Below are positions 10,801-25,400 of a stretch of 64,000 nt of DNA, in pieces. This stretch comes from Megalonaias nervosa (lineage: Eukaryota; Mollusca; Bivalvia; Unionida; Unionidae). Where the stretch lies: the NCBI GenBank assembly GCA_016617855.1, contig JAECUM010096238.1, positions 121,559 through 185,558 on the forward strand, in the 5' to 3' direction. Each line of letters begins with the position of its first letter. The first letter of the stretch is position 1. The notes beneath the pieces are model-generated. The model was not told the DNA's origin. It worked only from the letters and a program-made list of their open reading frames with translations, and did no database searches. The position numbers and the translations under genes are program-made.

Positions 10801-13393
10801 ATCATTGGTGATAATCAAGGTCATTCTTGGCTTGCGTCAGCTCTGTTGTAAACAACCTTTTTTTTGAAAATTCATTTCCACTGTGGGAATCATTGATTCT
10901 TAGCTAAGGCTGTACTAGACTACATGCTAATTGCCATATTATTTTACTGCGCTGATTGGGCTGGGTGACCACATGACCCATCACGTGGGTCTGAAATTGC
11001 GTTTTTAGTTGGGTTTAATACTCGTATCTCAGTGATTTTAATTCAGTCATAGTTTACACCTTTAGAGCTCAAGGTGTTTTTATTGTTGATGCCAGTTTGA
11101 TTCTTCTATTTTTTTAGATTTAATAATTTATATTCCTTGAAAAGTACCAGTGGTTATAAAATTCTTGGACAAAGACATTTAGTGGAAATTATTCGGAATT
11201 CTAAAGCCGGAATATTATTCTTGATTCATAAAATTCAACAAGGAACTGTTGACACATCAACACAGGACAGATTATAGAAGACATCATCGCCTTCCATCTT
11301 GGAACTTCATCGGGATTCGAACTTTTATTCATTTAGAACTTTTTAGTGATAGGACTGATATTTTAAAATTCTAGGATTAATTTTTGGATCAGATTCACAA
11401 GCCGTTAAGTCCTTTTTCGTATTTTTACCATGTTTTCTAGGGAAATAAATTATTTTTGTTAAATTTTACAAAGCTTGTTGGCTTCACTCTTTTCTTTGTT
11501 ACTTTTGTACCTACACGTAACACTGTATGCATAGAGCTAATTATGCCCATCATTGAGTACCAACAGGGCAAGTGCCTGTATGCATGGAGCTAATTATGTC
11601 CATGCATGAGTACCAACAGGGCAAGTGCCTGTATGCATGGAGCTAATTATGTCCATGCACGAGTACCAACAGGGCAAGTGCCTGTATGCATGGAGCTAAT
11701 TATGTCCATGCATGAGTACCAACAGGGCAAGTGCCTGTATGCATGGAGCTAATTATGTCCATGCATGAGTACCAACAGGGCAAGTGCCTGTATGCATGGA
11801 GCTAATTATGTCCATGCATGAGTACCAACAGGGCAAGTGCCTGTATGCATGGAGCTAATTATGTCCATGCATGAGTACCAACTGGGCAAGTGCCTGTATG
11901 CATAGTGCTAATTACATCCATCAGTGAGCATTAACAAGGCGAGTGCCTTTAGAACCTCTTCCTTTTTAGTCAGCCAATTTGTTAATAGTCTGATATCATC
12001 AATATGTTGCATGCTTTTTATAATGAGTGAGATCATTTGGTTAAAAGGCTGATATCATCAATATGTTGAGTGGGACTATTTGATTAATATGTTGATATCC
12101 TCAATATGTTGAGTGGGACCATTTGATTAATATGTTGATATCATCAGGATGATGGATGATTTTAATTATGAGTGAGACCTATGCATATTTGTGGGGTCTT
12201 CTTGCATCTGATTGTCTGAGATTTTGTTGCCACATTAGAGTCTGTATTTTTTCCATAGCATTTTGATCAAATTTTGTAAATAGTTTTGTGATATCAAGAA
12301 CGTGGTTGAGTTTCAGTTGGAACAAAATTCATGCATATTAATTACATGATCTTGCATCATTTTGGCTGAGATTGTCAACACTTTAGCAATTATGTTTCTA
12401 ATCTGATTTTAATTATACTTGTTACTCTTATGTTATCAAGACTTGAAATAAATTTGATTATTAGCAAGATCTCCGCATATTAATGAATTAATCTTTTATT
12501 TGAACAGCTAAGCTTGTTACCACTCAGGTGACCAAATTCTAATAGGTTATTGCTCCCCCTTGGTAAATAAACTCATTTTATCATTGTCATAGGCAGCTTC
12601 AATAATAAGTGAAACCTGTGCATATTAACCCAGGTAGTGTGGGAGTCATATATTTATAGATGATGTCACCTAGCTGTGTATGCAGGAAACATATTTATTA
12701 TTAAATGAACCGCTGTTGGTTTGTGGATAACAGCAAAATATGGATCAGGATAATGGCATTTTTGGAGATCAGATTTCTGCCAATCATTATTCGTGTGCTA
12801 ATAATATCAGGGAGATGGTGTGAGCTATAGGCCAGTAGATTCCAGCTTTCCATCTATACTTATTATGCCTTTCAGTAATAAATTCAAGTTACACAAGATC
12901 TGGCTTAAACTAATCAGAAAGTTTGTTTATCAGTTAGTTTTTCCTGTACAGAGCCTTTATATTGAGGAAAACCATTAACAGTCAGTATTGTAAAAAGCTT
13001 GAAAGGGACCAACCATTCAGTTTTTGGGTGTGTCTAGGTGGTATCTGCAAGGCTGTAAAAAGCTTGAAAGGGACCAACCATTCAGTTTTTGGGTGTGTCT
13101 AGGTGGTGTCTGCAAGGCTGTAAAAAGCTTGAAAGGGACTAACCATTCTGTTTTGGGTGTGTCTAGGTGGTATCTGCAAGGTTGTAAAAAGCTTTGAAAG
13201 GGACCAACCATTTAATTTTTTGGTGTGTCTGGGTGGTGGCTGCAAGGCTGTAAAAAGCTTGAAATGGACCAACCATTCAATATTTGGGGGTGTCTGGGTG
13301 GTATTTCTTCATTGCCTAGCTGAAAAATAAAAATGAGAGAAATAGAGAGAAAACAAGAAAAGTCTTCTTGTGTTATAAATTTGTTTTTGCTCA

Positions 13394-13450
<57 letters not shown>

Positions 13451-16400
13451 GTCAAGTTGTATATAAAATTGACTGGAAAGAGATTAATCATTACTTAATG
13501 AACCCATTCTTGTGGCAGCAACAGGAAACATCTATGACTTGACAGCATATTAGTCAAAACCTGTATTCAATACCTGAACTTTTATCCTTACAGCATTTTT
13601 TTTTCTTAAGTTTTGTTGTGTTTCGTTTTTACAAGTCTAGTTGTTGTTCTGTCCTTGGATCTTCTTACCCAAGAGCAATCTTCACCCTTTACTGTGTATG
13701 TGAACTTGGTTGTATCCATATTGAAAATGTTCATGGGTTCATATCTTTCACACAAGCCAGGTAGAACAGATTTCCAGATTTCTGTTAGCATGATGCTTGT
13801 CAAGCTTTTTGCCTTTAAGTGAGTTTTTATCACCTAGAATCTTCGATGACTTCATTTTTGAGAAGAGACTTTCCATCTTACTCTGGCATTTATCTTTTTG
13901 AAAGAATTTTTATCAGGACTAAAGGTAAAATCAACATAACATAAAGATTCCAAGATTGTTTACATAGGTTTTGTTCTTGCAAAAATACATAAGCCTGCTC
14001 ACTGAAATAGTTAACTTAAATGTAAGGAGGCTTGTGATATCAGGCCCACTTGGGCCTCTTGCTTTTTTTAAATGCTTTAATTTTTAAAGCATTTCAAGAT
14101 GATTGTTTCCTTTTGCTGAAATATATTTGGAATTTTCAGGTCAGAGTTAGAAAAATATGCTTCATTTTTGTATTAGCTATGAAATCTATGTTCAGTTATG
14201 AAATTTGCCCAGGAAAATCGTTATGTAGCTAAATTTAGGGTCAGTTTGATTTACTTCAAGCAGCCAACATTCACTGTTTGAAAAGACAGCTCTCGCTAAA
14301 ACCCTTTAAGGGTGGAGGGGTGGGTGATTTTATACCAGATGGACTGGTATCACAATTATTTTTCCTATATAGTCCCTATACTTGTTTGTCAGCACTGAAC
14401 TTTAAAGCATGTCCAATCCTAATAAATCTATGTTAATCGAAAGAACCTATATTTTTTCAGTGTTATTTGCTTGTTAGCACTCATATCAAAGTCCTTATCA
14501 TATGTTAACCAGTCCGTTTTTAGAGGCTGGACTGTAAACCTAACTGTGTGCAAGAGATCAATGATTTCACTTCTGGACCAGCAAGAATGCCTCATTACTC
14601 ACTGTGCGTTATTGCCAAAATACATGCAGACAACCAAACCATAACCCTAATATTTTAAAGAATAAACAGTTTTTCTTAAATCAATACCAGGAATGCCTAA
14701 ATCTAATTCATGTATCACCAAAATGAGAAGAAAAAAAACTCTAAATATAGACTGGGACTTTATTCATGGGTGCTGACCAGGAAGTAATCATTGTGACTGA
14801 GTTCGGCTGAACAATTTTTGTAAGTGCTTGTATGAAGAGTTACCTCCCTTCCTCTGTAATACCAAGGAATGAGTACTAATTGATTTAGCCATGCTACCCA
14901 CTGTTAAAGCAGTTATTTTTTCTTTTGCTTCATTTTGAACCTCAGAATGAAAAAGACCTACTTATTATACAAAAATTACTTTAGACTGCAAGTTAAATTT
15001 AAATGTTATTTAGTACAGGCATTTTCTGTTATTTCTGTTAGATTTTCTCCTCACACATTTTGTCTTTTGTTTTAGTGACTTTGCAGCAAGAAATTGCATT
15101 GTGACATCAGAGCTGTCTGTGAAAATTGGGGATTATGGGATAGCAGAAGATATGCACAGAGTAAGGTTTCTACTTTTGTTTTGTTCCTACCTACACTGAG
15201 AAATTTACATTTTCAAAATTTGTTTAATGAAGTGTTTACATGACAATAGCCAAAAAAAAACAGAAGCAATATTTCATAGCTGCCAACTGTCCCGTTTTTT
15301 CCATATTTGTCCCATATTTTGGACCTGAATACAGGTGTACATTTTTTTTTGTTAAAAATCCTTTTTTTCAATTTAAAAAAATTATTTTAAAAAATTCCTT
15401 GCAAATTTCCGTTTTGATCGGGACCCGGTTCCATTCATAAAAGTAAATGTGTTGCATGTATAAAATGCAATTGGTCCATTTGAAATCAAGACTGCCATAC
15501 CAAATTTTAACCGCCATCTGCCACCATATTGGATTGTGCAGAGCGTCTGCTGCTATCACTGTATCTTGTCATCATGATGTCGAAAAGAAAAGCAGAAGAT
15601 TCAGAATTTTCTCCAGCAAAGAAAAGAAAACAGAATTGAAAGGATAACTATGCCATCATCTTTCTTTGGATTGGAATGGCCAAATGTGTACACTTCTCTA
15701 ACACTTCGGGTTCTGAAGGTGATACAAGAATCAAAGAATAGGATTGCCTCATCCTGATTGCTTCACTCAGTGGGAATCTTAGATCCTCCTCATCAATCTT
15801 CCAACAGAATCACAAGGAATCAATATATTCTCTCTTCTGCATTAAGCAACCACGATGGCAGGTGTTTCATTACAACCCAAATTTACTGAACCTGCACCTC
15901 TGGATCTTATTAAATTGGCCCATAAAAACAAAATTTCTCAAAACAAATTGTGGAGAATCCCTCAAGTGAGATGTCCATCCACCTTAGAAGTGTAAGAAGG
16001 CAATAGAATATATTCTCAGTGGAATGCACAAGGGCACATTATACCAGTGTAGGCATCCATATCTCAATAGCTAACTTCCTATGGCTCTTCAGTGAGAAAC
16101 ATTAAGCACCAAGGTGACAATGAAGCACATGTTTCAGATCCTCAGTGCAGTCTTTGGGATTGGGTGATAATAAGATGAAGTAACAGTAAAAATAAAAATT
16201 GTGGATACTTCTTAACTGCTTCCATCTCTTTTTTATTTAAGTTACAGTTATTTTTTTATTTAAGTTACAGTTATTGCTTGATTTCTTTTCTATTTAATTT
16301 ACAGCTGTTGCTTGTTTTCTTTTCTTTAAATTGTGCAACAAGCATAAACGATGATATTGAGTGCTTAGTTAGAGCAGCATGAAACTTCACCACATTGACC

Positions 16401-19400
16401 AGGTAGTTTGTCTTTCTATTGGAGTATTATCATGACCAAGTGTGTACATGAATGATATTGAACAGGTAATTTGACTAGGTAATTTGTCTTTCTGTTAGAG
16501 TATTATCTTGACCTAGTTTGTACATGAATGATATTGACCAGGTAATTTGTCTTTCTGTTAGAGTATTATCTTGACCAAGTGTGTACATGAATGATATTGA
16601 CCAGGTAATTTGACTTTCTATTAGAGTATTATTTGACTTTGTACATGCATGATATTGCCAAGCTATTCAATTAAATTATGTCAGGCACACATAGAACACT
16701 CTGGCTTTGTTTCCACTTCACTTCATGTCAACTGTGTCCACTGTCATTTAAACCCCATTTTCTTTAAGAGTATTCATTTTTACCTCTGCTGGCAATAGAC
16801 CAAGAGAGCTTATGGGATGGTATGTTATCCATTGTGGGCCATCCATTACCCTTCCTTTTGTTAGCACGAGTTTGTTATAACTACACCTCCTAAACTGTTT
16901 GGAGGATTGCCATGAAACTTATACACACATTCACGGTGCTGCTCTGACATCCAGTATGGCTGCCACAATGGGCAGCTTGAAAATTTTGTTATCACTACTG
17001 TACCTAAATGAATATTTTATCAAAATGGGGATTTTACTTAAAGGTCACTGGCCACCTATATTGTACAAACGTGTGATATTATTATAGTCATAACCAAAAT
17101 GCATTTGTTATGTATGCACACCATAAAAATGTTTAATTAGGCTTAAAAATCAGCTTTTATAAACAAAAAAATTGTTTGGCAATCCCAGTAAACAATCAGT
17201 CGTTTCCGCGTGCCATAAACAGATATGACGTACATTTATCCCTTCTATTCAACCTAGCCATTCAAGTGTTTAATTTCTCCATGTAAATGTCTATGTGATA
17301 TATCTTACGATCGTGCTTTTATACAGCAAATATGGTGCACTCTGTGGCATATGGATGTAACCAAAAGAGTGATGATGGGACAAAAGGGTTCTTTCTTTTT
17401 CCGAAAAACCTTGTTTACCAGAAAAAAGTGGATTCAAGCTGTGGGATCGAATAGGGTGAGGGGATGGGAAAGTTGTATCATTTATGCTGGATTATAGTCA
17501 ATTTGGCCCAAAGACAATTCGGCCAACTCGAAAGACAATTTGGCCCAACTCGAAAGACAATTTGGCCCAACTTGAAAGACAATTCGGCTCAACTTAACAA
17601 TAGTTTGAACAAGTTCTTTTTCTTCAAACAACAAGTAGATACTATGTAAGATAGGTTTTAGGAAAAAACTAAATTTAAACAAACTATCTTGATATTCTTT
17701 CAGAGAAAATAATCATACTTCATAACGTACATATATATGAGAGAAAACACAAACTGGCATATCTTGCTTGTTCTAATTGAAATATTTATATACATTTTTC
17801 TATGCTAAAATAATATATGCATCTGCACAACGACATTCTCAATATAAGTTTTCCGGTCAAATTATCAATACTGATTTATAAAACAATGATATTTAACATA
17901 ATATTCTACAGAATATGTATACATTTTTCTAAGGGTAGTGTACATGAGATATTAATAATACTAATAATGAGGACTTTTTATAGCGCCTAATCTTTAGAAG
18001 CTCTAACTGCATTACAACATTTGATAACACTTAAAAAAACATATATAATGATATGATTACAAAAATAAAAACAAACACCACGAAATTAGAAAACAGAAAA
18101 CATGCTCTAAATATTTAAGGTAAGGAAACATTATTAGGTCTTTAAGTCTGTTCTTGCAGTTGAAATAGGTGAGTTTTAAGAGCACTCTTGAATGAGATCA
18201 CTGTGTCTTTGTATCTAAGTTCAGTGGGCAATTCATTCCATGTTGCTGGGCCCTGGTATGCAAAAGAACATTGTCCATATGATTTCATTTTCATAGTGTG
18301 AATAATGAGAATACGAATGTCAGAAGAGGAGCGTAAGTATCTTGTTGGTGTGTACACATGGGTGAGGTCGGATAGGTATGTTGGACTGGAGCCCATCAGT
18401 GAAACATAGCACAGAGAACAAATTTTGTGTTTAATTCTGGATCGAATGGAAAGCCAGAGTAGGGTACAGAGCAGGGGGAGGTGTGCTCTGATCATGGTAC
18501 TCTAAGGATGATCCGAGAAGCTGTGTTTTGAACTTTTTGATGTTTCTGGAGTAGATATTGAGATGAACCAGACAGAATTGAGTTACAATAGTCCAGTCTT
18601 GAAAGTACTAAGGAACACAAAGTGTTTTAGTGGCATCAACTGAAAGATACTTGCAAATGGAGCTGATGCATCTTGGCTTAAGATATGCAGCCTTGCATAT
18701 GTTCATGACATGTTGGTGCAATGAGAGAGTATTGTTGAGAGTAACACCTAGGTTTCGTACTGACTGTGTGAATTTAATGTTGGTGTTGCTGATATTTATT
18801 GTCTGAGGTAAAGGACGTGAATGAGAAAGTCTTTGTGTTGTAATCAGAATGGCTTCAGTTTTATCATCATTCATCTGCAGCTTGTTACATGTCATCCATG
18901 ATTTCACATCAGAAATGCACCTCTCAACACCTTGGATGGTAGCTTCAACTTCAGTTGGGTGGCTAGATTTGTATATTTGGGTGTCATCAGCATACAATTG
19001 ATGATGATCTATAACACTTGAGAGTGGCTGAGTGTATAGAATGAAGAGAACAGGTCCAAGAACAGACCCCTGTGGAACACCACAACATAGATCAACTGGG
19101 CTAGAGTGTTTTCCATTTGCGGACACAATTTGTGTCCTGTTGACCAAGTAGGACTTGAACCATAGTAAGGCTGTATTGTGAATGCCAAATACATGCTGGA
19201 GACGGTGAAGTAATATATCATGGTCTATTGTGTCAAATGCTGCTGACAAGTCAAGGAGAGTGAGGACTGTAATCTTTCCACTATCCAAAGCAGAGAGAAG
19301 GTCATTAACTACTTTCAGAAGAGTAGTTTCAGTACTGTGGCAAGGGCGATATGCAGACTGTACATTGCTAAAAAAGACTGTTTGAATTCAGATGAGATAC

Positions 19401-22400
19401 AAGTTGGGATAGAACAACTTTTTCTAAGATTTTTGACATGAATGGGAGATTAGAAACTGGGCGGTAGTTCTTTAAATCGTTATGGTCAAGTGTTGGTTTC
19501 TTCAGCAGAGGCTATACAAAGGCAGTTTTGAAAAATGATGGGAATTCCCCAGATGAGAGAGAAGTATTATTAACATCAGTTAGTGAAGGCAATATTGGAT
19601 CTAAGTACTCAAGCAGGAGTGATGTTGGAATAGGATCAAGTTCACATGACTTTGGTGCACTCTTCATCATGATTGTATGTACTAAATCCATAGAGATGGG
19701 TTCAAATGCTGCTATTATAAGAAATATATTTAATTTTAGGCTTCATGTTGTAACACTGCTGCATATAATACACACTCGATTACACATGAAAGAGAGAGAG
19801 AGAATAATGTTGAGCATTTTGTCAGTGTTTAGTTGCTGCAATATGAAGCTTTTACCAGTTAATTTTATTGTTTTGTTTTTATTTTTCAAGTTGTCTTAGT
19901 GTGTGCACATGTAGATTAAAAGCTTGTCATTACTAGTCAATATTGTCAATCATATTTGTTCCATTATTCCATACAAATAAGAAAGGAAATAATCTTGTGT
20001 TGAATTTGTGCCCTTTCCCCTCCCCCATGCACGGTACAAAAAATTGATAAACATACCCTTCTCTGAAATTAAAATGAAAGAAACTAACCTTGCATTGTTA
20101 TCATTTATTCCTTCTTTTTTCATCATGCAAAATTTATTAAAGAAAAAAATATATCCACAAACTCCGTATATGTAGCAGATGCGGGATTGCGTATGCATTC
20201 TTACTGTAGTGTGTATCGCTTATGTCAAATAACAAAATCGCAAAAGAGATGAAAATATCACCTGATTGCTTGAAGGCACCTGCCATTCACACATGATAAG
20301 TTACAAGGTGCAAACTGAACAAGATTGTATTGTATCCAGGTTAACTATATGAAGGTATCTTGCAAATAAAAATCATTATTTTCAAATACATTCACTGTGA
20401 GTGCAAATGATAATTTTTTCGCTAGCATGGGTTACAAAAGTATTATTAAAGCAAGTTATAGTTGTGTATACTATTTGCCCTGCAAACATCAGTAGTGATT
20501 ACATATGGCAGACAAATATAAGCCCAGGTGATGAATACACACAACTGGCAGCAGACAATGAACTTCTTGCTTAAACTTACTGACAGGATATCAGATACAA
20601 AGGTTATTTTATTACAAAGCAAACCAACCCCGGAAACTGACTTTAGTATCTTTTAAGTGTGCCGATTCTTTTCTTATGAAGTTGGCCAACATAAGGAAGC
20701 CAAGTTTGGTTCCTTTGGATTCTTTTAAGTGTGCCGAATTTTTTTTTGTTTTTACAAAGTCGGCTGAAATAGGGAAGCCAGCATTGATTCCTTTTTACCT
20801 GTGTTAACAGGAATTTCAAAATAAATTGAAATAATGGAATAGTTTTGAAAGCAACAAAATCTAGTGCGTCACGCACGCATACAGATATATGGCTGAACAA
20901 TAAATTAGTTTTTGGTAGTTTCATCTAAATGTTCCCTATCCATAGTTTATAATGTTTTATTTTTCGACAAGAAGAAGCATGTACTTACACTTGTGGGGAT
21001 AAATGTATGTCATTTCCAGTTGGCGTCCTCTATAGGTGTGTCTTTTTCAAGTAATTATTATTTCTTCTTTGCACTTGATAATTTTTCTTTTGTTCTTTTT
21101 GTGCAAGTATAACTACCTTTGATCATGTAATGCAGATCTGATGTAAACAGAAAAATGTTGGAATATGGCCGGTGACCTTTAAAGACTGCATATAGTGTCT
21201 AGTTGGTCCTCAATGCTTATCTGATGTCAGATATGGCCACAACAACTGCCAGTTCAGAAATCTTGCTATTGTGACTCCACAGAACTTAAATTTATATTGA
21301 CATCAGGTTTTCACAAGAAGGTATTTTATGATGTCTAATTGTTTTTAAATAAAAATGGTACCAATTGGATTTCCAATATGGCCTTCACAATGGCCATCTT
21401 GAAAATCTTGTTATCACCACATCTCCTAGGTGGCTGGTCATATCAACGACATGCTCACACTAAAAGACTTCATATGTTGTCCAGTTGATCTTAAATGTAA
21501 ATGGTGTCAGTATGGCCACCATGACAGCCATCTTGAAAATTTTATCATGACTACTATATAACTCCTTCAAATAGAAATTCATTTTGGTATGGGGTTTCCA
21601 ATTTTGATATTGGGTTTCCACCAGAAGACTTCTTATGATGTCTTGTTTGTCCAAAATAAAATAGTGCCCGTTTCTTTATCTTGTTATTGCTAAATAATAT
21701 CAGTGATGGTTTGAACACTGCATTTGAAAGAAAGAAATCATGGTTTTATCTTGAATTCCTGAAAGTTGTTATTAGCTAGTAGAGTGTCAGTAACTTTGAG
21801 GGACTCTTGTACAGTTACTGCACAGTTTGAGGGACTCTTGTACAGTTACTGCACAGTATGAGGGACTCTTGTACAGTTACTGCACAGTATGAGGGACTCT
21901 TGTACAGTTACTGTACAGTATGAGGGACTCTTGTACAGTATGTGCAGACCCTGAAGTGGCATCAGATTATGATTATGATTCTTATGATTAAGACATTACA
22001 ATAAATCATACTTTGCTATTTACCTGTAGGATGATTACTACGACACTGGACGGGACCTACTTCCTGTACGGTGGATGTCACCCGAGTCTCTGACAGTCAA
22101 ACAAAATGTCTGGACAGCTGCACCAATAACTAAAGAGGCCAATGTCTGGTATTAAAATTATTTTATTGAAATTACCAAACTCTCTGTAACTTTGTTTGCT
22201 AGCTAGGGATTTTGTAAGTACATAGATGTGTTGTCATTTCTTTATAGGTTGAAACAGAGATTCCAACTGTTCCGATTTTGGCAGAATCATTCCATTATTG
22301 TGCCTCAGATTGCACCATTACAGTCACATCTGTTAGTTTCCAGTTTTCCAGTCCGACAACATGTTATGTAGGCAAACCACAACTTAAACACTAATATTTG

Positions 22401-25400
22401 CAAAGGACTAAAATGCTTGTATTGTCTGGTTTTAATTCATTTGTGGAAGCATACTTAGACACTTGTATCTCAAAAACAATTGAATATTGACGAATCAAAA
22501 ATCACTTAAACTTAGTGGTCTAGTTCACCTGAGAATAGCACTGGATACAGATTATGCTTAAACAAACAAAAAGCTTCAGAAATTCAAAATGGGATACACT
22601 GAGCATCAACACAGGACCCATTTCTTTGTACTCTGTGGATATAAGCATGACACATGGCGGCAGAAAAGACATGAATATTCTAATTTCAAACAAGATCATT
22701 TTCAGTAAGTAATTTTTACTGCTTAAGATAATTTGTTGGATCAAAATTTAAAGTATTCCAGTTTTTTTAGGGTAATATTTATGCTCGCTTATAAGTCAAG
22801 CAAAACTGCAAACAGTAAAGCATGATTCTTCTTCAGATCAGGGTCTGTGTTGTTTGTTTAACTGATTACTCCTAACAAACTGCATAGACTCAGATTTACC
22901 GGCACATTATGCAGTGGCAGATCTGGGTCTGTGCAGTTTGCATTTGGACTCATCTTACAAACAAATATATATGGTAGATTCCATTTTTTGATTGCTCACA
23001 CTCCCGTTTCATTTTGGTAAGGGTTGGCATCACTGGAAAAATAATGTTTGAAAATATTTTTTTACTTTACTTTTTTTATTTATACTTTAATACGCTATCC
23101 ACCAGTATGAATATAGGGTTTATAGTAGCATATAAGGTTGCTAATATAACTTTCTGATGCATGAATTGACTTTGAATATGCTTTATGTCTTAGAGTTTCC
23201 TAGAGGAAAATAGATATACATGTTGGACTCCTTATTTGATAATGATTCCTTTAGTTACAAATAGAGATTGCCCAGATCTGATTGCTTGATTTTTTTCCTT
23301 CAAGTTGTTTTTCTTTTTTCATTTGCAAATATAAAATTCTTTGACACCTAGCTACGTGTTCAGGAGTAGGTTTCAAGCTTAATCAACCATTGGAATCCAT
23401 TTTGCATTTTCTCAAAGGAAATAAGCTCAACATGTTTATAATATGTTTTCAGGTCATTTGGAGTGACTCTGTGGGAGATTTTGGAATTTTCCCAGAAACC
23501 TTTCCACTCTCTGAAAGATGAAGAGGTGCTTCAAAGGGTTATCAGTGCTCATCAGGACAAGTTACCTCCCCCTACCACAGCGATACCACTTAAAGACAGA
23601 TGGTATGTGAAATTTCATGATATTGCTGATTACATGGTTTTATGTGGAAGCAGTATGAGAGTCAATATTAAGCTTTTCATGCAAATCAGTCAATTCAGGA
23701 ATTTATCCTGCTTATTCAGTATTAGTCCATACCAGTCAGGAAGATAGCCTGCTTATTCAGTGTTAGCCCACACCAGTCAGGAAGATAGCCTGCTTATTCA
23801 GTATTAGTCCACACCAGTCAGGAAGATAGCCTGCTTATTCAGTGTTAGCCCACACCAGTCAGGAAGATAGCCTGCTTATTCAGTATTAGTCCATACCAGT
23901 CAGGAAGATAGCCTGCTTATTCAGTGTTAGCCCACACCAGTCAGGAAGATAGCCTGCTTATTCAGTATTAGTCCATACCAGTCAGGAAGATAGCCTGCTT
24001 ATTCAGTATTAGTCCATACCAGTCAGGAAGATAGCCTGCTTATTCAGTGTTAGCCCACACCAGTCAGGAAGATAGCCTGCTTATTAAGCCCATATTGGGT
24101 TATTAATTTAAAGTATAATAGATGTACTAATTCAATAATTAACCTAAATATTTCATTAAAATAAGATACAATAACGTCTTGAAATTCTCAGTTCTCAGTG
24201 TCAGACTTTGGAGTTCACTGATCTCCTACCTTGATTGTATTCTAGATTTTACAACTTGTCATTGTGATAAACATCGTATTTACTAGAATTCCGTGGAAAG
24301 CTAATGATTATTTTGTTGTACTTTCAAACCTTTGGTATTTCTAAATAGCATTGATAATGCGTAGATATTTACGTATTATTAAGAGCCAACGAAATGAAAA
24401 TGAACTGAATGTATGACAATAAACTTGGCTCAAATTTATAGAAAACCCAATTAATACTTAACTGCTTAGCACAAAGGACATCCAAATGTAGAAAATTAAA
24501 TGAAACTGTTTAATATGCAAAACTTTTGGGTTTCTTCTTCAAATACATTAGCTGATCATAATACTTTAGAAAAACTATTACTACTTCACAATCCAGCCAT
24601 CCCAGGCTAACAGATTTTAGGAAAGAGCTAAAAATTGTCTGCCGCCTAGGTGATAGAGTAATCTCGCCTTGATACAGGGAATCTGCCAAATCCTATGAAT
24701 ACTCCAGTTTCTACATCAGCTCATGCTGAGTAGCAAGCTCACTACAGACTGTGAGGTCTTGCAGTCAATATAAAAGTAGTTTGGAAGTTTTTGACCATAA
24801 AGTAAGTTGGAGGAGTGGGCTTTTTGAAGGGAAGTATACTTCATCTATAAATTTCCCATGTCTTTCTTTCTTTGATGACGAAGTTTCTGGCTTTTCATTG
24901 TTACCATTTTACCATCCTCACACACTTAGGTGCCCTGGGTACATACCTGCACAGGTCACTAGTGCGCCCTCTCACATTGCTATAGCTGTATTGAAATATG
25001 TGCAGATCTGGTATGTGAAATGGAAAACTCATATAATATTGGTGTATAATGTCTGCTATGGTTGGATGCATACAGGTTTTCTGTTTTTTTGTAGTTATTT
25101 ATGTGGTACTTTCCTGACTATACCTGTGTAGCATGGTGCAGTAGGGACCGGTTTTGTCGGTTACTTAACCTATAACCTGCTATCAGCATAATGAATTGGA
25201 CAAAGTTGTGAGGATACAGTGGCCCAGTTCCATCTGAATCTCACCACATGGCATCAATAATGAAGTAGATCCTGCCTATTATGTTGAATTACGGGCCAAC
25301 TTATGTTAATCAACATTCCATATGCCGTCTCGACATCAGTGCACAGCCACTCTTAAGGTGCATTCTACCCATAGTGCAACAGTACACCCAGCTCACTCAA

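Noticed and set aside
13309..13542. Ser-Leu or Arg-Glu repeat proteins
   Set aside because: Translation of a (TC)n microsatellite.
24751..25131. 126-codon open frame inside the kinase intron as a missed exon
   Set aside because: No fitting splice sites and the kinase exons on both sides join in phase without it.
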